From NCBI RefSeq assembly GCF_017313085.1, contig NZ_JAFLNF010000002.1, forward strand, positions 682,001 to 746,000: a DNA stretch of 64,000 bases. Reading direction: 5' to 3'. The translations under genes were made by a program, and so were the position numbers. The DNA comes from Roseibium limicola. GTDB lineage: Bacteria > Pseudomonadota > Alphaproteobacteria > Rhizobiales > Stappiaceae. The notes beneath the pieces were generated by a model that was not told the origin of the DNA, made no database searches, and was given only the letters and a program-made list of their open reading frames with translations. Below are positions 15,765 through 25,001 of the stretch, piece after piece (positions within the stretch are counted from its first letter, which is position 1; the number at the start of each line of letters is the position of its first letter).

Positions 15765-16982
15765 ATGAGCTCTGATCAGGCCCACGACGGAAAACTGCTC
15801 GACAACATCGTGTTTTTCGCCCGCACCCTGCGCAAGGCCGGACTGCCGGTCGGCCCGGCCACGGTGGTGGATGCGGTGCGCGCAGTGGAGGTGGCGGGCC
15901 TGCGGAACCGCGAAGACCTCTATTGGACGCTGCATTCGGTCTTTGTCGCCAAGCGCGAGCATCGGGAGGTTTTCGACGAGGCCTTCCGCATCTATTGGCG
16001 GTCGCGCGGGCTGGTTGAAAAAATGATGGCAATCCTCTCGCCGATTGCCCCGCCGCGTGGCACACCCGAGCCGCCCAAGGCCGCCCAGACCCGCGTGTCT
16101 CAGGCCTTCGATGCCCGCCAGCAGGAAGCCAGCGAGAGCGTCAAACCGAAGATCGAGGTCGACGCCAGGTTCACGGTCTCCGGCCAGGAGAAACTGCAGA
16201 ACAAGGACTTCGCCCAGATGACGGCGGAGGAGCTGGAAGCGGCACGCCGGGCCCTTGCGCGCCTGTCCCTGCCCCACGACCGACTGAAGCAGCGACGGCT
16301 GGTGCCTGCGGCCTCCGGCAAGATCGATCCGCGCCGCTCGATGAAGGCTTCGATGCGGGCGGGCGGCGACGTCATTGCGCTGCGCTATCGCACCCGCCAG
16401 GAAAAGCCACCGCCCTTGGTGGCGCTGTGTGACATTTCAGGCTCGATGAGCCAGTATTCCCGGCTGTTCCTGCATTTCCTCCATGCCATCACCGAGGAGC
16501 GCCGACAGGTTCACACCTTCCTGTTCGGCACACGCCTGAGCAATGTCACCCGGCACCTGAAGCAGAAAGACCCGGATGTGGCGCTCAACGCCTGCACATC
16601 GGATGTGCGCGACTGGTCGGGCGGCACCCGGATCGCCAGCGCCTTGCGGGATTTCAACGTCCACTGGTCGCGCCGGGTGCTGTCCGGCAATCCAACGGTC
16701 CTGCTGATCACCGATGGATTGGAACGCGATACGGATGAGGATCTGGCCCGCGAAATGGACCGGCTGCACCGCTCCTGCCGCAAACTGGTCTGGCTAAACC
16801 CGTTGCTGCGCTTTGACGGGTTTGAGGCCAAGGCCCGTGGCATTCGCGCCATGCTGCCGCATGTCGATGAATTCCGCTCTGCCCACTCGCTCAACGCGAT
16901 TTCAGACCTTGTCGCAGCCCTGTCCTCGGACACGACCAATAAACAGCTCAAGCTGCCGAAAGACTGGCTGAAAAGCGCCTAG
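15765..16982 (+). CDS. VWA domain-containing CoxE-like protein
   Basis: This is a 405-residue protein. The N-terminal 90 residues are helical, a charged linker follows and the C-terminal half is a von Willebrand factor A domain. The metal-ion-dependent adhesion site DISGS is at 223-227, with DWSGGTRI and LLITDGLERD supplying the other MIDAS positions. The architecture matches CoxE, the partner of the CoxD AAA+ ATPase in maturation of CO dehydrogenase-like enzymes. It is translated immediately after the ATPase gene. Its stop codon shares CTAG with the stop of lrgB. Confidence 0.86.
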   Translation: MSSDQAHDGKLLDNIVFFARTLRKAGLPVGPATVVDAVRAVEVAGLRNREDLYWTLHSVFVAKREHREVFDEAFRIYWRSRGLVEKMMAILSPIAPPRGTPEPPKAAQTRVSQAFDARQQEASESVKPKIEVDARFTVSGQEKLQNKDFAQMTAEELEAARRALARLSLPHDRLKQRRLVPAASGKIDPRRSMKASMRAGGDVIALRYRTRQEKPPPLVALCDISGSMSQYSRLFLHFLHAITEERRQVHTFLFGTRLSNVTRHLKQKDPDVALNACTSDVRDWSGGTRIASALRDFNVHWSRRVLSGNPTVLLITDGLERDTDEDLAREMDRLHRSCRKLVWLNPLLRFDGFEAKARGIRAMLPHVDEFRSAHSLNAISDLVAALSSDTTNKQLKLPKDWLKSA

Positions 16983-17698
16983 AAGAACCAGGTCCACAGC
17001 AGCGGCAGCAGGATTGCCGTGGCAAGCGCGTTCAGTCCCATGGCCAGGCCGGAAAATGCTCCGGCCAGCTCGCTGACCTGAAACGCCCGCGCCGTGCCGA
17101 TGCCATGCGCCGCAGTCCCCATCGCAAGGCCGCGTGCGGCCATGTCCTTCACCCCAATCAGATTGAGCACCAGCGGCCCAAGAGCGGCGCCGATGATCCC
17201 GGTCAGGATAACAAGCACCGCCGTCAGCGACGGCAAGCCGCCGAATTGCTCTGAGATACCCATCGCCACCGGTGCCGTCACCGACTTGGGCGCAATCGAA
17301 ATCAGGGTTTCGCGCGAGGCGCCCAGCAGCATCGCGATGCCGACCGCCGTGATCATCGCCGTCAAAGACCCCGCCAGCAGGCTGACGGCAATCGCCAAAG
17401 CCGATTTGCGCACCCGTTCGATCTGCCGATACAGCGGCAAAGCCAGTGCGACCGTCGCCGGCCCAAGCATGAAATGGACAAATTGCGCGCCCTCGAAATA
17501 AGTCGCATAGCTGGTGTCCGTCAGTAGCAGAATGCTGACCAGCACAATCACGGCAATAAGCACCGGATTCAAAAGCGGATGAAAGCCGGCCATGCGGTAG
17601 ATCCAGAAACCGAGCTGATATGCGGCCAAGGTCAGGGTCAGCGCAAGCAGCGGGCTGGTCGCCAGATAGACCCAGACCTCACGGAGATCGCCGCCCAT
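16979..17698 (-). CDS. lrgB: LrgB family membrane protein
   Basis: This is a 239-residue polytopic membrane protein with about seven hydrophobic segments. It has the LrgB hallmarks LLNPVLIAV, MLGPATVALALPLY, KSVTAPVAMGISE and GMGTAAHGIGTARA-like (MGTAAHGIGTARAFQ). LrgA/LrgB are holin/antiholin-like partners; some family members export pyruvate, glycolate or similar metabolites. It starts 2 nt after lrgA ends, so the two form one operon. Confidence 0.9.
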   Translation of the reverse strand: MGGDLREVWVYLATSPLLALTLTLAAYQLGFWIYRMAGFHPLLNPVLIAVIVLVSILLLTDTSYATYFEGAQFVHFMLGPATVALALPLYRQIERVRKSALAIAVSLLAGSLTAMITAVGIAMLLGASRETLISIAPKSVTAPVAMGISEQFGGLPSLTAVLVILTGIIGAALGPLVLNLIGVKDMAARGLAMGTAAHGIGTARAFQVSELAGAFSGLAMGLNALATAILLPLLWTWFF

Positions 17699-17700
17699 AC

Positions 17701-18057
17701 TCAGCGCTCCCCGTCCGAATGGCCGGGCTTGGCAAGCGCCTGCATGATCAGCGCCGTCACCGCGATGGTGACAAGCGTGCTGCCGATCAGAGCTGCGCCA
17801 ATCGCCAGCGCCTGCTCACCGATGAGGGCGACATGCAGCATGACGCCGACACCGGCGGGCACGAAAAGCAGAGAGAGATTGGCCAGCAGCGTATCGCCGA
17901 CCTGAGCCAGCGCGTCGGGAATGCGCCCCTTCACCAAAAGCCCCGCCAACAACAGCACCATGCCGATCACCGGACCGGGCACCGGCAATCCGAGAGAGAC
18001 CTTCAACAGCTCTCCAGCAAGCTGGCAGGCAAAAATAAGCGTGAGATAAAACAGCAT
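17701..18057 (-). CDS. lrgA: CidA/LrgA family holin-like protein
   Basis: This is a 118-residue protein with about four transmembrane segments. The family core GLPVPGPVIGMVLLLAGLL is followed by FVPAGVGVMLH. It is the small partner of lrgB, directly downstream. Family members modulate murein hydrolase activity or form part of a small-metabolite transporter; the sequence does not distinguish these. Confidence 0.88.
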   Translation of the reverse strand: MLFYLTLIFACQLAGELLKVSLGLPVPGPVIGMVLLLAGLLVKGRIPDALAQVGDTLLANLSLLFVPAGVGVMLHVALIGEQALAIGAALIGSTLVTIAVTALIMQALAKPGHSDGER

Positions 18058-18146
18058 GGCATACGATCTCTCGGGCGGAATTGCTTGCGCCAGAGTGAAA
18101 CCGTCCTGCCGTCATGGCAAGTCAATGCAGGCGACCAGCCCTGAAC

Positions 18147-18650
18147 TCAGTTGACAGCCAACACCGGCGTGCGGACGCTCACGCGCTGATACAGATCGGA
18201 AATATCGCGGTTGGACATGCGAATGCAGCCGTAGGAAACGGCACGGCCAATGCTGCCGGGACGATTGGTGCCGTGGATGGCGAAGTTGCCATTGGAAAGC
18301 GTCATGGCGGCAACGCCCATCGGATTGTTCGACGCGCCTCCCTTGATCAGCCTTGGAATATTCGGATGATCCCGGCGCACCTCATTTGAGGGCGACCAGT
18401 CCGGCTTGACGTATTTGGCCGTAATGAAAGCCTGTCCTGTCCAGGACTTGCCGCGTTTGCCAACCGCAACGGAATAGCGGATTGCCTTGCCACCACGCAA
18501 AACGAGATAGAGCTTCTTCTGGGAGTTTTTGATCAGGATCGTGCCGGGGCGAACGCTGCGGTCATTAAATCCGACGAGTTCGGCGGCCTGACCTGCGGAC
18601 ACTGCGAACAGGCCATAGAGCAGAGTGGCAATAAAGAAAAAGGCTTTCAT
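18147..18650 (-). CDS. L,D-transpeptidase (YkuD family)
   Basis: This is a 167-residue protein with an N-terminal signal peptide (about residues 1-23, ending AGQAA). The YkuD catalytic signature is complete: HGTNRPGSIG (126-135) then AVSYGCIRM with the nucleophile Cys142. L,D-transpeptidases make 3-3 peptidoglycan cross-links or attach outer-membrane proteins to peptidoglycan. It acts in the periplasm. It is downstream of no other gene on its strand except the small membrane peptide about 150 nt upstream. Confidence 0.92.
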   Translation of the reverse strand: MKAFFFIATLLYGLFAVSAGQAAELVGFNDRSVRPGTILIKNSQKKLYLVLRGGKAIRYSVAVGKRGKSWTGQAFITAKYVKPDWSPSNEVRRDHPNIPRLIKGGASNNPMGVAAMTLSNGNFAIHGTNRPGSIGRAVSYGCIRMSNRDISDLYQRVSVRTPVLAVN

Positions 18651-18805
18651 GTCTACGCAGCCCTCACTGGGTAAGTGCGGACAATTTAAGACGAAAGCCT
18701 CATCAGAATATAGGCGGCGGCGCGCAAATCACGAATCAGAGTTAATCCGCCATCCGCTGCGCCGGCTGCTTGGGGAAAGCTGTATTTCGCTTTCAAGGCG
18801 CAGTG

Positions 18806-18880
18806 TCATGCAATGCCGAGAAAAGACAAAATGGCAAAGACAACAACAACCAGGCCGACCAGATAAATAATACCGTGCAT
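18806..18880 (-). CDS. Small single-span membrane peptide (24 aa)
   Basis: A short frame encodes MHGIIYLVGLVVVVFAILSF followed by LGIA. It is almost entirely one hydrophobic segment. GGAG lies 6 nt upstream of the ATG at 18880; another in-frame ATG at 18886 abuts the GGAG and would add two residues (MK). The pattern IYLVGLVVVV..LSF(L/F)G resembles very short membrane peptides annotated as hypothetical in other Rhizobiales, from memory. It lies between the L,D-transpeptidase gene and the liv terminator. Confidence 0.6.
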   Translation of the reverse strand: MHGIIYLVGLVVVVFAILSFLGIA

Positions 18881-19001
18881 TTTCATCTCCATATGTTCGG
18901 TTCACATTGGAAATGGCGGTAGGGCTGTAAGGTTCCCGTTCAAATCGGACAAAATAGCTCTGCAGATTTTTCACCCAGCCAGATGAGGGCTCCGGAATGT
19001 C

Positions 19002-19031
19002 AAAAGCCCCGCCCGGAGACCGGGCGAGGCC
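19002..19031 (-). terminator. Intrinsic terminator of the liv operon
   Basis: On the minus strand, GGCCTCGCCCGG, a short loop, CCGGGCGGGGCTTTT. It lies 40 nt after the livJ stop. Confidence 0.85.
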
Positions 19032-19070
19032 TTGTGAGTTTTTGTCTTTCAAGACAAAGGCTTGAGCAAC

Positions 19071-20174
19071 TTACTTGTAGTCGTAGTTGCCGTCTTTCCA
19101 CTCGTACCAGACATAACCCGGCAAGGTGACATCGCCCTTGTCATCAAAGGACAAGCTGCCAAGAACGGTTGAAAATTCGCCGTCGTTCAATGCTCCGACA
19201 AGCTCTTCATAGTCGGTTGAACCGGCCGTACTGGCGGCCTGGGCAAACGCCTGGATCGCTGCATAGGTGTAGAGCGCATAGCCCTCCGCCGTCTTGCCGG
19301 CATCTTCCAGAGCCTTCACCACCGGTGCCGCTTCAGCGTTTTTCCGCGGATCCGGAGAGAAGGTCATCAGGGTGCCTTCACCGGCAGGGCCGGTGATCGA
19401 CCAATACTCATCCGTGACCAGCGCATCACCGGAGACGAGGATGGTCTCCATGCCCTGATCCACCATCTGGCGCTTGATGAGCCCCGCTTCGGTGTGATAG
19501 CCGCCGACATAAAGCACATCGACATTTTCAGACTTTAGCTTGGACACCAGGGCGGTGTAGTCCTTTTCACCCGCCGTGAAGGCTTCGTAGAGGACTTCGT
19601 CCTTGCCGGCTGCGTTCATGACTGCCTTGGTCGCATCGGCCAGACCCTTACCATAAGCGGTCTTGTCCTGGATGATGGCGATGTTCTTGTCTTTGAACTC
19701 GCTTGCCAGATATTCACCGGCGACCTGGCCCTGCTGGTCATCACGACCACAGACACGGTAGGTGCCCGGTCCCGGGCGCTCATCGGTAAACTTCGGGTTT
19801 GTCGAGGCCGGAGAGATCTGCACGATGCCTTCTTCAGCATAGACAGCACTGGCCGGAATGGATGAGCCGGAGCAGAAGTGACCGGCCATGAAGACCACGC
19901 CCTTGCCGACCATCTGGTTGGCAACAGCAACCGCCTGCTTCGGGTCGCAGGCATCGTCGCCGACTTCCAGAACCAGCATTTCACCGTTGACGCCGCCAGC
20001 AGCATTGATGTCGGCGACGGCCTGTTCGGCACCGGCCTTCATCTGCGCACCGAAGGAAGCGTACTGACCGGTCATCGGGCCAGCGGTCGCAATTACGATG
20101 TCTGCCAAAGCCGCACCGGACATGGTCATGCCCGTGACAGCTGCTACACCTGCCAAAAGATACTTCTTCATCAT
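19071..20174 (-). CDS. livJ: Branched-chain amino acid ABC transporter, periplasmic binding protein
   Basis: This is a 367-residue type I periplasmic binding protein with a signal peptide (cleavage after SGAALA, residue 24). The LivJ/LivK family features are DIVIATAGPMTGQYASFGAQM, AVADINAAGGVNGEML and the disulfide-forming pair in VGDDACDPKQA and GHFCSGSS. It captures leucine, isoleucine or valine (or related amino acids) for LivHMGF. It is the last gene of the minus-strand operon, with a terminator directly behind it. GGGGAG precedes the ATG. Confidence 0.94.
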   Translation of the reverse strand: MMKKYLLAGVAAVTGMTMSGAALADIVIATAGPMTGQYASFGAQMKAGAEQAVADINAAGGVNGEMLVLEVGDDACDPKQAVAVANQMVGKGVVFMAGHFCSGSSIPASAVYAEEGIVQISPASTNPKFTDERPGPGTYRVCGRDDQQGQVAGEYLASEFKDKNIAIIQDKTAYGKGLADATKAVMNAAGKDEVLYEAFTAGEKDYTALVSKLKSENVDVLYVGGYHTEAGLIKRQMVDQGMETILVSGDALVTDEYWSITGPAGEGTLMTFSPDPRKNAEAAPVVKALEDAGKTAEGYALYTYAAIQAFAQAASTAGSTDYEELVGALNDGEFSTVLGSLSFDDKGDVTLPGYVWYEWKDGNYDYK

Positions 20175-20232
20175 ATTACTCCCCTGGTTCCAGCACTAAT
20201 TCTGGACCACAGTTTGACGGAAAATGCCGCCT

Positions 20233-20251
20233 GGAAGCGCCTACCGCTTCC
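20233..20251 (-). promoter_or_regulatory. Hairpin in the livJ leader
   Basis: GGAAGCG, a 5-nt loop, then CGCTTCC lies in the 173-nt gap between the small membrane protein gene and livJ. No T-run follows on the minus strand, so a full terminator is unlikely. It may be an operator or a structure that separates or stabilises the livJ message. Confidence 0.35.
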
Positions 20252-20347
20252 GATTTTGGCCCACAGGTCAGAGCTTGTTATATCTTTTGCCCTGACTGTT
20301 GGACCGGTTCCCCATTGGCGCTGGACGCACCTCTGGTATCTCTCTGA

Positions 20348-20722
20348 TCAACTGTCCGCGTAGCGATCTTCCTGGCCGGCCTTGAGGCGCCAGGAGAACG
20401 GGCTCGTCTTTTCATAGAGCCAGACATATTGCGTAGTCATCTGCGTGGTTCGGGCGAGCCGCCATCCAAGCAAGGCAATCGCGCCGAGCACCACGTAATC
20501 GACCAGAAAATACTGTGCTGACAGCAAGGGCTCCTCAAACAGGGCGAAGCTCAAGAACCGCACGGCAAGCGTCAACAAGACGATGAACCAGGCAAGGACC
20601 GGAAGAGGTCGCCAGGTGATGGCCACAGCCCGTCCCGTGGCCCAGGCGGCTCCTCCGCCGAGGATCAGCACAAGAACGAGAAAAACCGAAAAACTGGACG
20701 CGTAGAGAACACCCATCATCAA
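20348..20722 (-). CDS. Small membrane protein of the liv operon (DUF6867-like)
   Basis: This is a 124-residue protein with about three hydrophobic segments (residues 8-28, 42-62 and 72-90) and a soluble tail ending WLYEKTSPFSWRLKAGQEDRYADS. It sits between livF and livJ in the operon, a position I recall for a conserved rhizobial protein of the DUF6867 type. The function is not known; the context suggests a role with the transporter. The family assignment is moderately sure. Confidence 0.7.
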   Translation of the reverse strand: MMMGVLYASSFSVFLVLVLILGGGAAWATGRAVAITWRPLPVLAWFIVLLTLAVRFLSFALFEEPLLSAQYFLVDYVVLGAIALLGWRLARTTQMTTQYVWLYEKTSPFSWRLKAGQEDRYADS

Positions 20723-20727
20723 ACCTC

Positions 20728-21459
20728 CTAATGCGCCCCGCCTTCGAGATAGGCAGCCTTCACATCGTCGCGGGCCAGCAGTTCCTTGCCTGTGCCGGAC
20801 ATGGTGATCTTGCCGTTGACCATGACGTAGCCGCGATGGGCCAGCTTCAGGGCGTGATAGGCGTTCTGCTCCACCAGGAAGACCGTCAGACCGTCGCCTT
20901 GGTTCAGGTCCCGGATGGCATCGAAGATCTGCTTGACGATCAACGGTGCCAGACCCAGCGACGGCTCATCCAGCAGCAAGAGCCGCGGCTTCGACATCAG
21001 CGCGCGGGCAATGGCAAGCATCTGCTGCTCCCCACCCGAAAGCGTGCCCCCGCGCTGGTTCTGACGTTCCTTCAAACGCGGAAACAGATCGAAGACCCGC
21101 TGCAGACTGCCGTCCACGTCGGCGTTGCTCGCGGTTTCTGCCCCCATGATCAGGTTTTCCATGACGCTCATGCGCGGGAAGATCCGCCTTCCTTCGGGCG
21201 ATTGGGCAATCGACTTGCGCATGATCTCGTGGGTCGGCAGACCGGTGATCTCCTCGCCATCGAAATACACCTGACCGGAGGTGGCCTTCGGCGACCCGCA
21301 GATCGTCATCATAAGCGTCGACTTTCCAGCCCCATTGGCGCCGATCAGCGTGACGATCTCACCGGAAGCGACGGAAAGATCCACGCCCCGGAGGGCGACA
21401 ATCTTGCCATAATGCGTGACGACATCACGAACGTCGAGCAGGGGTTGAGAGGTACTCAC
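20728..21459 (-). CDS. livF: Branched-chain amino acid ABC transporter ATP-binding protein LivF
   Basis: This is a 243-residue ABC ATPase. Walker A GANGAGKST is at 40-48, the signature TLSGGEQQM and Walker B LLLLDEPSLGL follow. LivF is one of two nucleotide-binding subunits that power uptake. The start is GTG and overlaps the livG stop by 4 nt (GTGA), so translation is coupled. Confidence 0.95.
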   Translation of the reverse strand: MSTSQPLLDVRDVVTHYGKIVALRGVDLSVASGEIVTLIGANGAGKSTLMMTICGSPKATSGQVYFDGEEITGLPTHEIMRKSIAQSPEGRRIFPRMSVMENLIMGAETASNADVDGSLQRVFDLFPRLKERQNQRGGTLSGGEQQMLAIARALMSKPRLLLLDEPSLGLAPLIVKQIFDAIRDLNQGDGLTVFLVEQNAYHALKLAHRGYVMVNGKITMSGTGKELLARDDVKAAYLEGGAH

Positions 21460-22301
21460 AGGCCCACCTCCTCTTCCACTTCCTCAACTTCGTCATCTGG
21501 CACGCCGAGATAGGCGGCGATCACCTTCGGATCGCTTTTCACCTGATCCGGTGTTCCGTCAGAGATCTTCTCGCCGTAATCCAGAACCACCACGTGGTCG
21601 GAGATTTCCATCACGACGCTCATGTCATGCTCGATCAGCAAAATGGAAGTGTCGTGCTCGTTGCGAATGTCGTTCAGCAACATGTTGAGCTCGGCGCTTT
21701 CCCGCGGGTTCAAGCCCGCAGCCGGTTCGTCCAGACACAGAAGCTCTGGCCCCGAACACATGGCCCTGGCGATTTCCAGCCGGCGTTGATCGCCATAAGG
21801 CAGATCAGCAGCAGGTGCATCGGCCCGGTCGACCAGATTGGTTTTCTCCAGCCAGTAGCGGGCCTTTTCAACGGCCTGCTTTTCTGCCGACTTGAAGCCT
21901 GCCAGACCGAAGATGCCGCCGAACGTGAAGCCCGACGCCAACATCAAACGGTTGTGCTGAGCCACCATCAAGTTCTCCAGCAGGGTCATGCCGCCGAACA
22001 GCCGGATGTTCTGAAAGGTGCGTGCCACCTTGGCTTTTGCGGAAATCTTGAAATCCGCCATTTGCTCCAGCAGAAAATGCTCGCCGTTGGAGCGGTTCAT
22101 GACGATGCGGCCTTCCGTCGGCTTGTAAAAGCCGGTGGCACAGTTGAAGACCGTGGTCTTTCCCGCGCCATTCGGGCCAATCAGAGCAGTGATATCGCCG
22201 CGCCCGACATTGAAGGAGAGGTCGCCGACGGCAACCAGACCGCCGAAGCGCATGGTCAGATGCTCGATGGCCAGCACCGGGTTTTCGTTCCACTGGGTCA
22301 T
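21456..22301 (-). CDS. livG: Branched-chain amino acid ABC transporter ATP-binding protein LivG
   Basis: This is a 281-residue ABC ATPase. Walker [10 protein letters not shown] is at 42-50. The signature reads [14 protein letters not shown] rather than LSGGQ, as is usual in LivG, and Walker B is [13 protein letters not shown]. The ATG at 22301 has GGAGGG upstream and overlaps the livM stop as ATGA. A longer frame upstream is the antisense/other-frame extension into livM and is not used. Confidence 0.94.
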   Translation of the reverse strand: MTQWNENPVLAIEHLTMRFGGLVAVGDLSFNVGRGDITALIGPNGAGKTTVFNCATGFYKPTEGRIVMNRSNGEHFLLEQMADFKISAKAKVARTFQNIRLFGGMTLLENLMVAQHNRLMLASGFTFGGIFGLAGFKSAEKQAVEKARYWLEKTNLVDRADAPAADLPYGDQRRLEIARAMCSGPELLCLDEPAAGLNPRESAELNMLLNDIRNEHDTSILLIEHDMSVVMEISDHVVVLDYGEKISDGTPDQVKSDPKVIAAYLGVPDDEVEEVEEEVGL

Positions 22302-23632
22302 CCGTGGCCCTCCTGAACGAGGTCGGCACTGATGACGCTGGCCTTGCCTCCGCTGAGCGCAATGGAGGGGCGGCGCACCGAAATCAGTCCGCGCGGACGC
22401 CACACCATGATGACAACCATCAGCAGACCGAAGACCAGCATGCGATACTCTTCCAGGCCACGAAAGAACTCGAATCCACCGATCATCACCACGGCAGCAA
22501 TGACGACGCCGATCTGACTTCCCAGCCCGCCGAGCACGACGATGGCGAGGATGACGGCGGATTCGATGAAGGTGAAGCTTTCCGGCGAAATGAAGCCCTG
22601 CCGCGTGGCAAAGAACGACCCGGCAAAGCCGCCAAACATCGCCCCAAGCGCAAACGCCGTCAGCTTGGTGTTGGTGGTGTTGATGCCCAGCGAGCGGCAG
22701 GCGATCTCGTCTTCACGCAAGGCCTCCCAGGCCCGCCCGATCGGCAGTTTTCGCAGGCGCATGGTGACGAAGTTGGTGACCAGCGCCATGATCAGGATCA
22801 GATAGTAGAGAAAGATGATGCGATGGATGGAAGAGTATTCCAGCCCGAAGACATCGGCAAAACCTCCCTCCCCGCGCTCAAACTCGATGCCGAAGAACGA
22901 CGGGCGCGGAATGCCGGTGATGCCGTCCGGACCGCCGGTGAACTCGTACCAGTTCAACAGCACCACACGGATGATCTCACCGAAGGCCAGCGTTACAATG
23001 GCCAGGTAATCGCCCCGCAACCGCAGCACGGGAAACCCCAGAATGATGCCCCAGAAGGCGGCCAGGATACCGGCAAGCGGCAGACAGACCCAGAAGGAGA
23101 AGCCGAAATACTGGGCCAGCAGCGCGTAGGAGTAAGCCCCGACCGCGTAGAAGGCGACGTAGCCGAGGTCCAGCAGACCGGCGAGCCCCACGACGATGTT
23201 CAGTCCCCAGCCCAGCATCACATAGGTGGTCACCAGAATCGCCAGATCGAGATACTGACGCGAGCCACGCGACCCCAGCCAATAGGTCAGCAGGAATGGC
23301 AGGACAACGGCCAGGACCAGGAAGATCGGCATGGCGTATTTGCCCAGCCCGACGACAGAGCTGGCCTTGGGAATGAAGCTGCCAAGGGTCCGGGTGACCG
23401 GCGTATCGGCTTTCCAGACGAACAGATTAAGCAGCAACCGACCGGCGAAGACAACGGCCACTGCGATGCCCACCGCGCCCCAGCGATAGGTAATGCCGAG
23501 CTGGCCACCCAGACCGGTTGCCACATCGGCCTGCATACCGATCATCAGCGAGAAAAGCGCCAGCGCGATCAGGCCACCGACAGCGGCATCCTTGGCACAG
23601 CTGACAAGAAAACTCTCTTGTGGTGCGGACAT
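22298..23632 (-). CDS. livM: Branched-chain amino acid ABC transporter permease LivM
   Basis: This is a 444-residue permease with many transmembrane segments. The family core includes [31 protein letters not shown], and the coupling-helix region [20 protein letters not shown]. It is longer than E. coli LivM at the N-terminus, where two or three extra spans and a linker occur, as in other rhizobial LivM proteins. It starts 3 nt after livH ends. Confidence 0.93.
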   Translation of the reverse strand: MSAPQESFLVSCAKDAAVGGLIALALFSLMIGMQADVATGLGGQLGITYRWGAVGIAVAVVFAGRLLLNLFVWKADTPVTRTLGSFIPKASSVVGLGKYAMPIFLVLAVVLPFLLTYWLGSRGSRQYLDLAILVTTYVMLGWGLNIVVGLAGLLDLGYVAFYAVGAYSYALLAQYFGFSFWVCLPLAGILAAFWGIILGFPVLRLRGDYLAIVTLAFGEIIRVVLLNWYEFTGGPDGITGIPRPSFFGIEFERGEGGFADVFGLEYSSIHRIIFLYYLILIMALVTNFVTMRLRKLPIGRAWEALREDEIACRSLGINTTNTKLTAFALGAMFGGFAGSFFATRQGFISPESFTFIESAVILAIVVLGGLGSQIGVVIAAVVMIGGFEFFRGLEEYRMLVFGLLMVVIMVWRPRGLISVRRPSIALSGGKASVISADLVQEGHG

Positions 23633-23635
23633 GGC

Positions 23636-24565
23636 TCAGACCTTCTCCACTTCCGGCTTGCCGAGCAGGCCTTCGGGCATGAAGATCAGCACGATGGCGA
23701 GGATCGAAAAGGCCGCCACGTCTTTGTATTCCACCGAGAAATAGCCGGACCAGAAGGTCTCGATCAGACCGATCAGCAGCCCACCGAGCATCGCGCCGGG
23801 CAGCGACCCGATGCCGCCGAGGACAGCAGCGGTGAAGGCTTTCACACCGGCCAGGAAGCCGATGTAGAAGTCGATCACCCCGTAATACAGCAGGAACAAC
23901 AGGCCGGCGACGGCAGCAAGTGCTGCGCCCATGACGAAGGTCAGCGAAATCGTCCGGTCAACATTGATGCCGAGCAGTGACGCCATCTTGCGATCCTGCT
24001 CGCAGGCTCGCTGAGCCCGCCCGAGCGACGTCTTGTTGATCAGCAAGGTAAAGCCGATCATCAAGAGCGTGGTTACGACAATGATCAGGATTTGCGAATA
24101 GGACAGCTGCACGATGAAGCCATCGTCGCTGCCCTCTGTAAGAGTAAACCCACCGGGGATCAGCGGCTGCAGCGGCTTGTTGCGCGCGCCCTGTGAGATC
24201 TGAACGAAATTCTGCAGGGCGATAGACGCGCCAATCGCAGTGATCAAAGGGGCCAGCCGGAATGATCCGCGCAAGGGACGATAGGCGATCCGCTCAACGG
24301 TCCAGCCCCAGACAGACGTCAGCGCCATCGAGATGATCAGCACCCCGATCAGTGCGAGGATCAGCAGACCGATCGGCAGGCTGGCGGTAATTCCGAAAGC
24401 GACGATCAGGATCAGGGACAGAAACGACCCCACCATGAAGATATCGCCATGGGCAAAATTGATCATGCCGATGATCCCGTAGACCATCGTGTAACCAATG
24501 GCGATGAGCCCGTAGATTGAGCCCAGTGTGACCCCATTGATCAGCTGCTGGAGGAAATATTCCAT
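23636..24565 (-). CDS. livH: Branched-chain amino acid ABC transporter permease LivH
   Basis: This is a 309-residue permease and the first gene of the operon. It begins MEYFLQQLINGVTLGSIYGL, typical of LivH, and has the NFAHGDIFMVG motif and the coupling-helix segment GRAQRACEQDRKMASLLGIN. With LivM it forms the membrane channel. The promoter should lie in the 436-bp gap upstream. Confidence 0.94.
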   Translation of the reverse strand: MEYFLQQLINGVTLGSIYGLIAIGYTMVYGIIGMINFAHGDIFMVGSFLSLILIVAFGITASLPIGLLILALIGVLIISMALTSVWGWTVERIAYRPLRGSFRLAPLITAIGASIALQNFVQISQGARNKPLQPLIPGGFTLTEGSDDGFIVQLSYSQILIIVVTTLLMIGFTLLINKTSLGRAQRACEQDRKMASLLGINVDRTISLTFVMGAALAAVAGLLFLLYYGVIDFYIGFLAGVKAFTAAVLGGIGSLPGAMLGGLLIGLIETFWSGYFSVEYKDVAAFSILAIVLIFMPEGLLGKPEVEKV

Positions 24566-25001
24566 CTTGCTGCAGTCCCCTGAGAGTGGCTTGTGCCATC
24601 TGTCTTGTCGTTATTGTGCCCAAAGTGTTAGCAAGCGAAATTCTCCAGCACAACTTCCCAATCTCGAGTCTTGGAAATTTTTTAACGCCAGAGATACACA
24701 GACATGCCTCATGTTTCAATAATCGCATCAGAATAGAAATATTTCCGCTTGACCGACATTTTCAGGAAAATTTTTGCACGGTAAACGTGTGCGCCGCACC
24801 CAAGACCGTCGCAGGCTGGAGATTGCACCGGCAAGCGCTATTCAGTAGATCATGAAGGAGAGAGGAGACCCGACCGACCGACAGCCGGAAAGTGTCGCAG
24901 GGATCACCGAATTCACCCTCGCGACTGCGCCGGCGTGATGACAAAAATGCGCCCGGGCCCAACTGATCCGGCAAGCGTCGACACCAAGGAGCGTCTCTTT
25001 C
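24566..25001. other. Divergent intergenic region between livH and the flavin reductase gene
   Basis: This 436-bp gap must hold the liv operon promoter. I see no gene, terminator or repeat. The segment 24680-24790 is strongly A/T-rich compared with its surroundings, which fits a promoter or upstream activating region. I cannot assign a specific operator. Confidence 0.5.

Noticed and set aside
18729-19052. A 107-codon minus-strand frame in the liv/transpeptidase gap
   Set aside because: It crosses the liv terminator and has no family features; the 24-codon frame inside the same gap has a better ribosome site.
22304-23980. A 558-codon frame antisense to livM and livH
   Set aside because: Composition (Gln, His, Asp, Arg) is that of an antisense frame in high-GC DNA; livM and livH on the other strand are unambiguous.
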